NCBI GenBank assembly: GCA_963778465.1
Contig: CAVZUK010000004.1
Coordinates: 1 to 64,000, forward strand
DNA: 64,000 bases
DNA from: CAVZBW01 sp963778465
Lineage (GTDB): Bacteria > Actinomycetota > Acidimicrobiia > Acidimicrobiales > RAAP-2
Direction: 5' to 3'
Shown: in pieces, positions 8,122-16,547 of the stretch
Position numbering within the stretch: the stretch's first letter is position 1
How the letters are laid out: each line of letters begins with the position of its first letter
Program-made: the position numbers and the translations under genes
Notes under the pieces: model-generated
Database searches by the model: none
What the model was told of the DNA's origin: nothing
The model's input: only the letters and a program-made list of their open reading frames with translations

Positions 8122-8403
8122 GGCGCGGACGCGCTCGGTCTCGAGGTCGGCTCGCTCGAGGTCGGGAGGCTGGCCGACTTCATCCGGCTCGAGACCGACG
8201 ACCCGCGGATGGTGCCTGGCGTCACCGACGAGGAGCTGGTGGCCCACGTGGTCTGGGCGGGCGACCGGGCTCTCGTGACCGACGTCTGGGTCGGGGGGCG
8301 CCAGCTCGTTACCCGGGGCTCGTGCACCACGGTGGATCGGCGGCGCGCTCACCGGGAGGTCCGCGAGCGGGCCCAGAGGATCCGCGAATCCGGGGGGTCG
8401 TAG
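8122..8403 (+). pseudogene. C-terminal stub of an amidohydrolase
   Basis: The frame reads GADALGLEVGSLEVGRLADF, then EELVAHVVWAGDRALVTDVW and VGGRQLVTRG, the ordinary C-terminus of metal-dependent amidohydrolases of the chlorohydrolase/formimidoylglutamate-deiminase type, where LEVGxLADFI closes the small beta domain. The metal-binding barrel is entirely absent: homology starts exactly where the recombinase stops. The deiminase (HutF-like) suggestion is tentative. It lies 16 bp before a stem-loop array leading to obgE and probably marks the true left edge of the core-genome segment. Confidence 0.7.
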
Positions 8404-8419
8404 CGTCCCTGTGCCCCTG

Positions 8420-8509
8420 GGGATGCCCGCCGCATCCCCTGAGCCGCGGCGGGATGCCCGCCGCATCCCGGAGCCACGGCGGGATGCTCCTAACATCCCT
8501 TGTCATGGC
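8420..8509 (+). repeat. Three tandem stem-loop units before obgE
   Basis: Three head-to-tail units of 31, 30 and 29 bp start at 8420, 8451 and 8481, each beginning GGGATGC. The first two contain the palindrome GGGATGC-CCGCC-GCATCCC and the third a decayed version (GGGATGCTCCTAACATCCC). The third unit ends on the obgE start codon at 8505. Adjacent units could pair with each other or form serial hairpins in the obgE leader. Confidence 0.75.
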
Positions 8510-9813
8510 GGGATTCGTCGACGAGGCGCAGCTCCACGCCCGTGCCGGCGACGGTGGCGCGGGTACCGTCGCCTTCCGCCGAGAGGCTCACGTGAGCAAG
8601 GGGGGTCCCGACGGTGGCGACGGGGGCCACGGGGGGGACGTGTGGCTCGTGACCACGCCCAACCAGTCCTCTCTGCTCGCCTTTCGCGACCATCCCCACC
8701 GTCGCGCCGGCGACGGTGGGCACGGGGGCGGCAAGCGACGGCGGGGGGCGCGGGGCGGCGATGTCGAGGTGCCCGTGCCGGTGGGCACGGTCGTGCGCGA
8801 CCTGGACGGGACGGTGCTCGCCGATCTCTCCGCTCCGTCCGAGCGGTGGCTCGCCGCCTCGGGGGGCCGGGGGGGCCACGGCAACGCGCACTTCCTGAGC
8901 AACCGCCGCCGTGCGCCCGCCTTCGCCGAGCAGGGAGAGCGGGGCGAGGAGCGCTGGCTGGACCTGGAGCTCAAGCTCGTGGCGGACGTGGCCATCGTCG
9001 GGATGCCCAACGCCGGGAAGTCGACCCTCATCTCGACGATCTCCGCCGCCAAGCCCAAGATCGCCGACTACCCCTTTACCACCCTCGAGCCGCACCTCGG
9101 GGTGGTGCGGCTCGAGGGCGCGTCGCGACGAGGTCGAGGGCGAGCCCGACATGGTGGTGGCCGACATCCCCGGGCTCGTCGAGGGGGCGGCGATGGGACG
9201 CGGGCTCGGTCACCAGTTTCTCCGCCACGTGGAACGGGCGCGGGTGCTCCTGATCCTCCTCGATCTCGTGCCGATGGACGGTCTGTCCCCCGGCCGCCAG
9301 CTCGAGGTGCTGCTGCGCGAGCTCGGCCAGTACCGGCCCGAGCTCCTGGAGCGTCCCCGGCTCGTGGTCGGCTCCAAGGCCGATGCGGCCCCGGTGCCCG
9401 GGGACGAGCCGCACGGTCGCGAGGCGCCGGAGCCGGACCCGCCCGAGATCGAGATGCGGGTCTCCGCCGCGACGGGCGAGGGCTTGAGCGAGATGGTGCA
9501 CCGGCTCGCGGACCTCGTGGCGGCGGCGCGCCGCGAGCCCGCCGGCGGCAGTCACGCCGAGGTCGTCGTCCACCGTCCTCTCGGGGACGGCGTGACCGTC
9601 GAGCGGAGCGGCCCGGGCCGCTGGGTCGTGTACGGCAGGACGGCCGAGCGGGCGGTGGCCTTTCACGATCTCACCGAGGAGGGTGCGCTCGAGGAGGCGA
9701 TCCGACGCCTCCGGAAGCTCGGCGTCGACCGTGCGCTCAACCGGGCCGGGGTGCGGGACGGCGACGAGGTGCAGATCGGGGTGGCGAGCTTCACCTGGGA
9801 GCGGGAGGCGTGA
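8505..9813 (+). CDS. obgE: GTPase ObgE/CgtA (one apparent frameshift)
   Basis: The Gly-rich Obg fold (FVDEAQLHARAGDGGAGTVAF, KGGPDGGDGGHGGDVWL) is followed by the GTPase domain with G1 GMPNAGKST at ~residues 166-174, then G3 DIPG and the OCT domain ending in LGVDRALNRAGVRDGDEVQI. ObgE is an essential 50S-assembly and stress GTPase. Reading must switch by +1 at about 9115-9130, between LGVVRLEG and DEVEGEPDMVVADIPG; without it the protein loses G3 and everything after. Since the flanks match the family perfectly on both sides, a one-base sequence error is the simplest explanation. The stop overlaps the proB GTG by 4 bp. rplU and rpmA, the usual upstream partners, lie 8 kb away. Confidence 0.9.
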
Positions 9814-10913
9814 GGCGTCCCATCGTGTTGAAGATCGGATCGTCTTCGGTGACGACGCACCGGGGCGAGGTGGACACCGCGGTGATGGGCCGTCTGTGCG
9901 AGGAGATCGCGGGGCTCCGTGCCGGTGGCGAGACCGTGGTCGTGGTCTCCTCCGGGGCCATCGCCACCGGCTGGGCGGCACTCGGGCGCGATGGTCCGCC
10001 GATCGGGGAACCCGCGCAGCTGCAGGCCGTGTCCGCCCTCGGGCAGCCCCGGCTGATGCACTGCTGGGGCCAGGCATTGGGCGCGCACGGGCTCGCGGCC
10101 GGCCAGGTGCTGCTCACGCCGACCGACCTGATGCACCGCCAGCAGTACCTCCACGCCCGTGGCACCCTCTCGCACCTGGTGGCGCTCGGCGTGGTGCCGG
10201 TCGTCAACGAGAACGACGCGGTGGCCGACGAGGAGATCCGCTTCGGCGACAACGACCGGTTGGCGGCCCTGGTCGCCCATCTGGTCGACGCCCGCCTCCT
10301 GGTCCTGCTCACGGACGCCGCCGGCCTGCTCACGGCGGATCCGCGCCGCGCCGAGGCCGGGTCGTTGATCGAGGAGGTGGTCGAGATCGACCACCAGCTG
10401 GAGGCCCTGGCGGGTGGTCCCGGATCGGATGTGGGCAGCGGGGGCATGGCCTCGAAGCTGGCCGCCGCCAAGATCGCCACCTGGTCGGGGGTGCGGACGG
10501 TCATCGCCGACGCGGCGCGCCCGGGGGTGCTGGCCGGAGCCCTCGCGGGATCCCGTGGGATCGGCACGGTGTTCCGACCGCGTCCCCGGTCCCGCCGCCT
10601 GCCCGCCCGCAAGCTGTGGATCGCCTTTGCCCGGGGCTCGTCGGGGACGCTCGTCGTCGACGCCGGCGCTCGTCGAGCCTTGGAGCAGCAGGGCCGGTCG
10701 CTGCTGCCCGCTGGCGTGGTGCGGGCGAGGGGCACGTTCGGTTCGGGGGACGCCGTCGAGATCGAAGGGCCGGAGGGGCGGGTGTTCGCCAAAGGCCTCG
10801 TCCAGTACGGCTCGAGGGACGCGCCGCGATGGCTCGGGAGGCGACGCGAAGACCTGCCCGACGAGCTGGCCAACGAGGTGGTCCACCGGGACGACCTGGT
10901 GCTGCTCGACTGA
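9810..10913 (+). CDS. proB: Glutamate 5-kinase
   Basis: A 367-residue protein catalysing the first step of proline synthesis (glutamate to glutamyl-5-phosphate). The amino-acid kinase domain starts VLKIGSSSVTT and contains VSSGAIATGWAALG, PVVNENDAVADEEIRFGDND and GSGGMASKLAAAKIA. A C-terminal PUA domain (residues ~280-367, LWIAFARGSSGTLVVDAGA) is present, as in most bacterial enzymes. The GTG start overlaps the obgE stop, so the two are translationally coupled. proA follows after 21 bp but with its own -10 box. Confidence 0.95.
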   Translation: MRRPIVLKIGSSSVTTHRGEVDTAVMGRLCEEIAGLRAGGETVVVVSSGAIATGWAALGRDGPPIGEPAQLQAVSALGQPRLMHCWGQALGAHGLAAGQVLLTPTDLMHRQQYLHARGTLSHLVALGVVPVVNENDAVADEEIRFGDNDRLAALVAHLVDARLLVLLTDAAGLLTADPRRAEAGSLIEEVVEIDHQLEALAGGPGSDVGSGGMASKLAAAKIATWSGVRTVIADAARPGVLAGALAGSRGIGTVFRPRPRSRRLPARKLWIAFARGSSGTLVVDAGARRALEQQGRSLLPAGVVRARGTFGSGDAVEIEGPEGRVFAKGLVQYGSRDAPRWLGRRREDLPDELANEVVHRDDLVLLD

Positions 10914-10922
10914 TCCGGGCAC

Positions 10923-10928
10923 TACGCT
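10923..10928 (+). promoter_or_regulatory. -10 box (TACGCT) for leaderless proA
   Basis: TACGCT ends 6 nt before the proA ATG at 10935. No Shine-Dalgarno sequence is possible in that gap, so transcription from here would give a leaderless mRNA. No clear -35 is visible. Confidence 0.5.
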
Positions 10929-10934
10929 GTCCCG

Positions 10935-12212
10935 ATGGCCCCAGGACCCTCGACGGCCACGGCCCCTGCCCGACAATCCCTCCAAGAGCTGGGACGGCGG
11001 GTCCGCGACGCCGCGGCCGGGCTCCGCAAGAGCCCGCCGCACCTGCGCCACGACACCCTCCTCGTGGCAGCGGACGAGCTCGAGGCGAGCGCCCACGACG
11101 TGCTCGCGGCGAACCACCGGGACCTCGAGAGTGCCGAGCGAGATGGCCTCGGCGCGACGGCGATCGACCGGCTCCGGCTGACCGAGGGCCGCCTCGGCCA
11201 GATGTCGGATTCCCTGAGAGACGTGGCCGCGCTACCCGACCCGGTCGGGGAGGTGGTGGACGGTTGGGTGCGACCCAACGGGCTGCGCGTCGAGCGCACC
11301 CGAGTGCCGCTCGGCGTCGTGGGCATCATCTACGAGAACCGGCCCAACGTCACGAGCGACGCCGCCGCCCTCTGCCTGCGTTCTGGCAACGCCGCTTTTC
11401 TCCGGGGTTCGTCCTCGGCGCTCGAGTCCAACCGGGCGATCGTGTCGGTGCTGCGCCGGGCACTGGCCAAGGTCGGTCTCCCCGAGGACGCCGTCCTCCT
11501 CGTCGAGGACACGCGGCGCGAGACCGTGGTCGAGTTCATGCGACTGCGCGGCCTCATCGACTGCCTGGTGCCCCGCGGAGGACCCTCGTTGATCCAGACC
11601 CTGGTGGAGCAGGCCACGGTGCCCTACGTCCTGGACGGTGACGGCAATTGCCACGTGTACGTCGACGCCCACGCCGACATGGACATGGCCACGGACATCG
11701 TCGTCAACTCGAAGACCCAGCGGCCGGGCGTGTGCAACGCGGCCGAATCGCTCCTCGTGCACCGCGACGTGGCGGAGGTGGCCCTCCCGCGTCTGGCCGA
11801 GGCACTCGGGGGAGTGGAGCTCGTCGGCGACGATCGGGCGCGGGCGCTCGTACCGGGCATGGGAGTGGCCGACCACGAGTCGTTCGGCACGGAGTACCTG
11901 GGCCTCAAGATGAGCGTGGCGGTGGTGGACGATCTCGACGCCGCGATCGCCCACATCGCCCGGCACGGCAGCGGGCACTCGGAGGCCATCGTGACGACGG
12001 ATCTCGCGACGGCGGAGCGATTCGCCCGGGAGGTGGATGCGGCGGCGGTGGTGGTCAACGCCTCCACCCGCTTCGTCGACGGCGGTGAGCTCGGCTTGGG
12101 CGCGGAGGTCGGGATCTCGACGCAGAAGCTCCACGCGCGCGGGCCGATGGGCCTGCGGGAGCTCACGTGCGTCAAATGGGTGGTGCGAGGCGACGGGCAG
12201 GTGAGGACGTGA
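10935..12212 (+). CDS. proA: Gamma-glutamyl phosphate reductase
   Basis: A 425-residue NADPH-dependent enzyme reducing glutamyl-5-phosphate to the semialdehyde in proline synthesis. It has the ALDH-like fold with PLGVVGIIYENRPNVTSDAA, the catalytic Cys at about residue 267 in QRPGVCNAAESLLVH, and the C-terminal LGLGAEVGISTQKLHARGPMG. It follows proB in the usual order. The stop overlaps the start of the MoxR gene by 4 bp, coupling metabolism and an unrelated ATPase in one transcript. Confidence 0.96.
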   Translation: MAPGPSTATAPARQSLQELGRRVRDAAAGLRKSPPHLRHDTLLVAADELEASAHDVLAANHRDLESAERDGLGATAIDRLRLTEGRLGQMSDSLRDVAALPDPVGEVVDGWVRPNGLRVERTRVPLGVVGIIYENRPNVTSDAAALCLRSGNAAFLRGSSSALESNRAIVSVLRRALAKVGLPEDAVLLVEDTRRETVVEFMRLRGLIDCLVPRGGPSLIQTLVEQATVPYVLDGDGNCHVYVDAHADMDMATDIVVNSKTQRPGVCNAAESLLVHRDVAEVALPRLAEALGGVELVGDDRARALVPGMGVADHESFGTEYLGLKMSVAVVDDLDAAIAHIARHGSGHSEAIVTTDLATAERFAREVDAAAVVVNASTRFVDGGELGLGAEVGISTQKLHARGPMGLRELTCVKWVVRGDGQVRT

Positions 12213-13183
12213 CGACGCAGGAGCAGGAGGCAGCGGAGGAGGCATCTAGGGACCTCGGTCTCCCCGACAGCGGGCCGCCCCGGTTCCCCTCGGTAGGGGA
12301 CGTCCGCGAGGGCCTGGCCAGCGTCGACTACCTGGCCGACGAGGGCATCGCCGGAGTCGTGTACCTCGCCGACCGCTTGGCCAAGCCGGTGCTCGTCGAG
12401 GGTCCCGCCGGGACAGGGAAGACCGAGCTCGCCAAGTCGGTGGCCCGCCTCACCGACAGCCGCCTGATCCGCCTGCAGTGCTACGAGGGCCTGGACGAGT
12501 CCAAGGCGCTCTACGAGTGGAACTACCGCAAGCAGCTGCTCCGGATCCAGGCCAGCCAGGTCGTCGCGGACCTCGACGGCGCCTCACCCGAGGGGCCCTC
12601 CTCGACCACCACGTGGGCGTCGCTCGAGGACGACATCTTCTCCGAGGAGTTCCTGCTGACCCGGCCGCTGCTCGAGGCGATCCGTACCGATCAGCCGGTG
12701 GTGCTCCTGATCGACGAGGTCGACCGGGTGGAGCTCGAGACCGAGGCCCTCATGCTCGAGATCCTCTCCGAGTACCAGGTCTCCATCCCCGAGCTCGGCA
12801 CGGTGCGTGCGGCCCGCGTGCCGATGGTCTTCCTCACCTCCAACAACACTCGGGAGCTGTCCGAGGCGCTCAAGCGCCGCTGCCTCTACCTCCACCTCGA
12901 CTATCCCGACCTCGAGCGCGAGCGCGACATCATCCGGGCACGGGTCCCCGGTGTCGACGGCGAGCTGGCCGAGCAGGTGGCGCGCATCGTGAGATCCCTC
13001 CGGACGCTCGAGCTGCGCAAGCCCCCCTCGGTCTCCGAGACCCTCGACTGGGCGCGCACGCTCGTCGTGCTCGGCATCGAGTCGATCGACGCGGCCGCCG
13101 CCCGCGACACCCTGCACATCCTGCTCAAGTACCAGACCGACATCGAGCGGGCGGCCAAGGAGCTGCTGACGGCGGAGCGCTGA
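12209..13183 (+). CDS. MoxR-family AAA+ ATPase
   Basis: 324 residues with Walker A GPAGTGKTE (about 65-72), Walker B VVLLIDEVDR, sensor 1 MVFLTSNNTRELS, and an arginine-finger region after ALKRRCLYLHLDYP. MoxR ATPases act as chaperones that insert cofactors into, or remodel, partner proteins together with VWA-domain adaptors. The GTG at 12209 overlaps the proA stop and is preferred to the upstream in-frame ATG at 12167, which lies inside proA. The VWA gene follows after 5 bp. The client protein is not visible in this window; CoxD-like function is one possibility. Confidence 0.92.
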   Translation: MTTQEQEAAEEASRDLGLPDSGPPRFPSVGDVREGLASVDYLADEGIAGVVYLADRLAKPVLVEGPAGTGKTELAKSVARLTDSRLIRLQCYEGLDESKALYEWNYRKQLLRIQASQVVADLDGASPEGPSSTTTWASLEDDIFSEEFLLTRPLLEAIRTDQPVVLLIDEVDRVELETEALMLEILSEYQVSIPELGTVRAARVPMVFLTSNNTRELSEALKRRCLYLHLDYPDLERERDIIRARVPGVDGELAEQVARIVRSLRTLELRKPPSVSETLDWARTLVVLGIESIDAAAARDTLHILLKYQTDIERAAKELLTAER

Positions 13184-13188
13184 GGGGC

Positions 13189-14631
13189 GTGCTCGAGCTG
13201 CTCTCGGGTTTCGTCAGCGAGCTGCGCGCCGCCGGCCTGCCCGTCTCGACGACCGAGCATCTCGACGCGGCGCGGGCCGTCCACGAGATCCCCCTCGAGG
13301 ATCGCGAGGCGCTCAAGTACGTCCTCGCCGCCACCCTGGTCAAGTCGAGCGCGCACTGGCGGGCGTTCGAGATCGCCTTCGAGATCTACTTCGCCAACCG
13401 CGCTGCGGGTGGCGAGGGTGAGGGCGCCGAGGGGCAGCCGGGCGGGGATGCGGGCGCCGAGCAGGACACCGGGCCGCCGTCCGGCCGAGGGGAGGCCCAG
13501 GGGGGCGGAGGCGGGGAGGCGATGTCACCCCAGGAGATCGCCGAGCTCCTCTACCGGGCGCTGCTCCAGGGTGACCGGGCCCTGATGAACGTCGTGGCTC
13601 GCCACGCCGTGACCCGCTATGCCGCGATGGAGCCGGGCCGGCCGGTGGGCGGCACCTACTACCTGTACCGGACCCTCCGGAACCTCGAGCTCGAGGGCGT
13701 CTTGCAGCGTCTCCTCCGGGGCGCCCGCGACGACGCGGGGAGCCAGGGCCTGACGCCGCTCGAGGAGCGGCTGGCGGAGGACGAGTACCGCCAGCGCATC
13801 GAGACCATGCGGCAGGCGGTCGAGACCGAGATCCGCCGGCGGCTGGTCGAGGACCGGGGTGCCGAGGCGCTGGCCCGCTCGGTGCGGACGCCGCTGCCCG
13901 AGGACATCGACGTCATGCATGCGAGCAGGGACGAGCTCGCCGCGCTGCACCGGGCCCTGCACCCCCTCTCACGGAAGCTGGCGGTGCGCCTCGCCAGGAA
14001 GCGCCGGCACGGTCGCCGCGGGCCGCTCGACTTCCGGGCCACGATGCGCAACTCCCTGTCGACCGGGGGCGTGCCCATCGAGCCCCGCTTCCGCCACCCT
14101 CGTCCCGCCAAGCCCGACATCATGGTGGTCGCCGACATCTCGGGTTCGGTGGCCTCGTTCGCCCGCTTCACGCTGCACCTCGTCTACGCGATCAGCTCGC
14201 AATTCTCGAAGGTGCGCAGCTTCGTCTTCGTCGACGGGATCGACGAGGTGACCCGGTTCTTCGAGGGGGTGGACGACCCGTCGCTCGCGGTGCATCGCAT
14301 CAACACCGAGGCCGACGTCGTCTGGATCGACGGGCACTCGGACTACGGCCACGCCCTCGAGAAGTTCCTGGAGCGTTGGGGCGACGACGTCACTGCTCGC
14401 ACGAGCGTCCTGCTGCTCGGTGACGCGCGCAACAACTACCACGCCTCGGGTGCCTGGGTGCTGGAGCAGCTGCAGCACCGGGCGCGACACGTCTACTGGC
14501 TCAACCCCGAGCCCACGGCCTACTGGGGCTCGGGTGACTCGATCATCGGCGAGTACGCCGTCCACTGCGACGACGTCGTGGAATGCCGGACCCTGCGGCA
14601 GCTGGAGCGCTTCGTCGGCCAGCTCTCGTAA
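13189..14631 (+). CDS. CoxE-like VWA-domain protein
   Basis: 480 residues. The N-terminal part (LLSGFVSELRAAGLPVSTTE, EHLDAARAV) is typical of CoxE-like proteins. A Gly/Glu-rich low-complexity linker lies at ~75-105, and the C-terminal von Willebrand A domain has an intact MIDAS motif DISGS at about residue 316 and a later LLLGDARNN segment. It pairs with the adjacent MoxR ATPase; such pairs mature metalloenzymes such as CO dehydrogenase or act on other complexes. No such enzyme is encoded here. GTG 13189 is chosen because it directly follows the moxR stop. Confidence 0.88.
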   Translation: MLELLSGFVSELRAAGLPVSTTEHLDAARAVHEIPLEDREALKYVLAATLVKSSAHWRAFEIAFEIYFANRAAGGEGEGAEGQPGGDAGAEQDTGPPSGRGEAQGGGGGEAMSPQEIAELLYRALLQGDRALMNVVARHAVTRYAAMEPGRPVGGTYYLYRTLRNLELEGVLQRLLRGARDDAGSQGLTPLEERLAEDEYRQRIETMRQAVETEIRRRLVEDRGAEALARSVRTPLPEDIDVMHASRDELAALHRALHPLSRKLAVRLARKRRHGRRGPLDFRATMRNSLSTGGVPIEPRFRHPRPAKPDIMVVADISGSVASFARFTLHLVYAISSQFSKVRSFVFVDGIDEVTRFFEGVDDPSLAVHRINTEADVVWIDGHSDYGHALEKFLERWGDDVTARTSVLLLGDARNNYHASGAWVLEQLQHRARHVYWLNPEPTAYWGSGDSIIGEYAVHCDDVVECRTLRQLERFVGQLS

Positions 14632-14696
14632 GCGGGCGCCGGCACGACCCCCGTCCGGTCTGGGCCACGGCGGGGTTCAGCGTCGCAGCAAGATGA
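14632..14696. terminator. Possible shared terminator between convergent genes
   Basis: An imperfect GC-rich hairpin (CCCCG near 14650 with CGGGG near 14670) lies between the convergent VWA and aroF genes. There is no T-run on either side, so this is only a candidate. Confidence 0.25.
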
Positions 14697-16052
14697 TCAT
14701 CGGCGCAGCAGCTCGGCGATCTCGAAGGAGAGGTCGATCGACTGGCGGGCGTTGAGCCTCGGGTCGCAGGCCGTCGTGTACCGGTGGTGGAGGTGGTCCT
14801 CGAGCACCTCGTGGGAGCCCCCGAGGCACTCGGTGACGTCGTCGCCCGTGAGCTCGATGTGCACCCCACCGGGCCACGTGCCCTCGGCCTCGTGCACGTC
14901 GAAGAAGCGGCGCAGCTCGGTCACGATGTCGTCGAAGCGCCGGGTCTTGCGGCCGTTGCTCGCGAAGGTGTTGCCGTGCATGGGGTCGCACGCCCACACG
15001 ACCGGATGACCCTCGGCTCGGACGGCCCGGACGAGCAGCGGAAGGCGCTCGCCGACGGCGTCCGCCCCGAGGCGGGCGATCAGGGTCAGCCGGCCCGGCT
15101 GGCGGTCGGGATCCAGCCGGTCGCAGAGGGCGACGAGATCCTCGGCCCGAGCGTCGGGGCCCACCTTGCAGCCGAGGGGATTGCGCACGCCCGACAGGAA
15201 TTCGACGTGTGCCCCGTCGGGCTGGCGGGTGCGCTCGCCGACCCACAGCATGTGGGCCGAGCAGTCGAACCAGTCGCCGGTGAGCGAGTCCCGCCGGGTC
15301 AGCGACTCCTCGTAGGGGAGCACGAGGGCCTCGTGACTGGTCCAGAAGTCCACCTGCTGGAGGATGGTCTCCGACGCGAGGGGCACGCCGCAGGCGTCCA
15401 TGAACCGCAGGGCCCGGTCGATCTCTGCGGCCACCTGCTCGTAGTGGCGGCCCTGGGGGGACGAGGCCAGGAACTCGCGGTTCCACGCGTGCACCTGGGA
15501 GAGGGCGGCGAAACCTCCCTTGGTGAAGGCCCGCAACAGGTTGAGCGTCGACGCGGACTGGTGGTAGGCCCCCACCATCCGCTCGGGGTCCGGGCGGCGG
15601 GCCTTGGCGTCGAACTCGTCACCGTTGACCATGTGCCCCCGGAACGAGGGGAGCTCCTCGCCGCCGACGGTCTCGACGGGGCTGGAGCGGGGCTTGGCGA
15701 ACTGGCCGGCGATCCTTCCCACCTTGACGACCGGAACCCCCGCCGCGTACGTGAGCACGACGGCCATCTGGAGGATGATCTTGAGCTTGTCCCGGATCGA
15801 GTCGGCAGAGAACTCGTCGAACGACTCGGCGCAGTCTCCGGCTTGGAGCAGGAAGGCCTCGCCGGCCGCGACCTTGGCCAGGGACGACCGGAGGCTCCGG
15901 GCCTCGCCGGCGAAGACGAGCGGTGGAAGCCCGGCGAGGTGCTCTTCCACCCTCCGCAGGGCCTTGTCGTCGGGCCATCGAGGCTGCTGGGCCGCCGGCC
16001 GCGCGCGCCACCCTTCCGGTCTCCACGAGCTGGGCCGAGCGATGTCGGGCAC
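14697..16052 (-). CDS. aroF: Class II 3-deoxy-D-arabino-heptulosonate 7-phosphate synthase
   Basis: A 451-residue type II DAHP synthase, first enzyme of the shikimate pathway, condensing PEP and erythrose 4-phosphate. Family signatures include LQAGDCAESF, VVKVGRIAGQFAKPRSS, SFRGHMVNG, WVGERTRQ, NPLGCKVGP, VWACDPMHGNTF and HIELTGDDVTECLGG. It is the plant/actinobacterial type (as in Mycobacterium AroG), with metal ligands in the Cys, His, Glu and Asp of these motifs. A -10 box lies 6 nt upstream of its GTG, so it is likely leaderless. It is the only minus-strand gene in the obgE-rsfS stretch. Confidence 0.96.
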   Translation of the reverse strand: MPDIARPSSWRPEGWRARPAAQQPRWPDDKALRRVEEHLAGLPPLVFAGEARSLRSSLAKVAAGEAFLLQAGDCAESFDEFSADSIRDKLKIILQMAVVLTYAAGVPVVKVGRIAGQFAKPRSSPVETVGGEELPSFRGHMVNGDEFDAKARRPDPERMVGAYHQSASTLNLLRAFTKGGFAALSQVHAWNREFLASSPQGRHYEQVAAEIDRALRFMDACGVPLASETILQQVDFWTSHEALVLPYEESLTRRDSLTGDWFDCSAHMLWVGERTRQPDGAHVEFLSGVRNPLGCKVGPDARAEDLVALCDRLDPDRQPGRLTLIARLGADAVGERLPLLVRAVRAEGHPVVWACDPMHGNTFASNGRKTRRFDDIVTELRRFFDVHEAEGTWPGGVHIELTGDDVTECLGGSHEVLEDHLHHRYTTACDPRLNARQSIDLSFEIAELLRR

Positions 16053-16058
16053 CCCGCA

Positions 16059-16064
16059 AGCGTA
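16059..16064 (-). promoter_or_regulatory. -10 box (TACGCT) for leaderless aroF
   Basis: On the minus strand TACGCT is followed by six bases and then the GTG start at 16052, an arrangement identical to proA. Confidence 0.5.
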
Positions 16065-16105
16065 GAGGGTGGGGGGTGCGGGTCCGATCGCCGTCCCCGT
16101 CGCAC

Positions 16106-16111
16106 TACAAT
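16106..16111 (+). promoter_or_regulatory. -10 box (TACAAT) upstream of rplU
   Basis: TACAAT, one mismatch from the consensus, ends 9 nt before the rplU ATG at 16121. The aroF promoter is back-to-back about 45 bp away. Confidence 0.55.
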
Positions 16112-16120
16112 CCTCCCCCT

Positions 16121-16462
16121 ATGTACGCCGTCATCAGCAGCGGAGGCAAACAGGAGCGCGTCGCCGAGGGCGAGCGGGTCGTAGTCGAGCTGCTCGATGC
16201 TCCCGTCGGGGCCGACGTCGAGCTGCGCCCGGTGCTCGTGGTGGACGGCGAGACGGTGCGGTCCACTCCCGAGGAGCTCGCCGGGGTGCGGGTCTCGGGA
16301 CGCGTTGTGGGTGAGGCCCTCGGCCCCAAGATCCGCGCCATGACCTACAAGCCCAAGACCAACCAGCGTCGCCGGTGGGGTCATCGCCAGCGGTACTCCA
16401 CGATCGAGATCACGTCGATCGAGGCAGCGGGATCGGCCGGCGTGGGCGCCGGGGGCGACTAG
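16121..16462 (+). CDS. rplU: 50S ribosomal protein L21
   Basis: 113 residues: MYAVISSGGKQERVAEGERV at the N-terminus and the basic KPKTNQRRRWGHRQRYSTIEI rRNA-binding segment near the C-terminus, as in L21. L21 binds 23S rRNA in the large subunit. The tail is slightly longer than usual (Ala/Gly-rich). rpmA follows after 85 bp, the normal partner; obgE, usually third, is separated in this genome. Confidence 0.96.
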   Translation: MYAVISSGGKQERVAEGERVVVELLDAPVGADVELRPVLVVDGETVRSTPEELAGVRVSGRVVGEALGPKIRAMTYKPKTNQRRRWGHRQRYSTIEITSIEAAGSAGVGAGGD

Positions 16463-16547
16463 AGGATCGAGTCGGGCACGCCCCACAGCCGGGACCCCTG
16501 GGGAACGGGCCGGGTCGGCGGACCGGACGAGCGGAACGGAGAACGAC

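Noticed and set aside
7296..10913. A continuous ~1200-codon plus-strand frame that looks like a giant recombinase-Obg-ProB fusion
   Set aside because: It is chance continuity: the frame leaves recombinase homology at 8121, passes out of frame through the amidohydrolase stub, picks up obgE, leaves it at the frameshift, and re-enters at proB, which has its own start at 9810.
14697..16184. Long plus-strand frames opposite aroF
   Set aside because: The minus strand encodes an unmistakable class II DAHP synthase; the plus frames have no family features.
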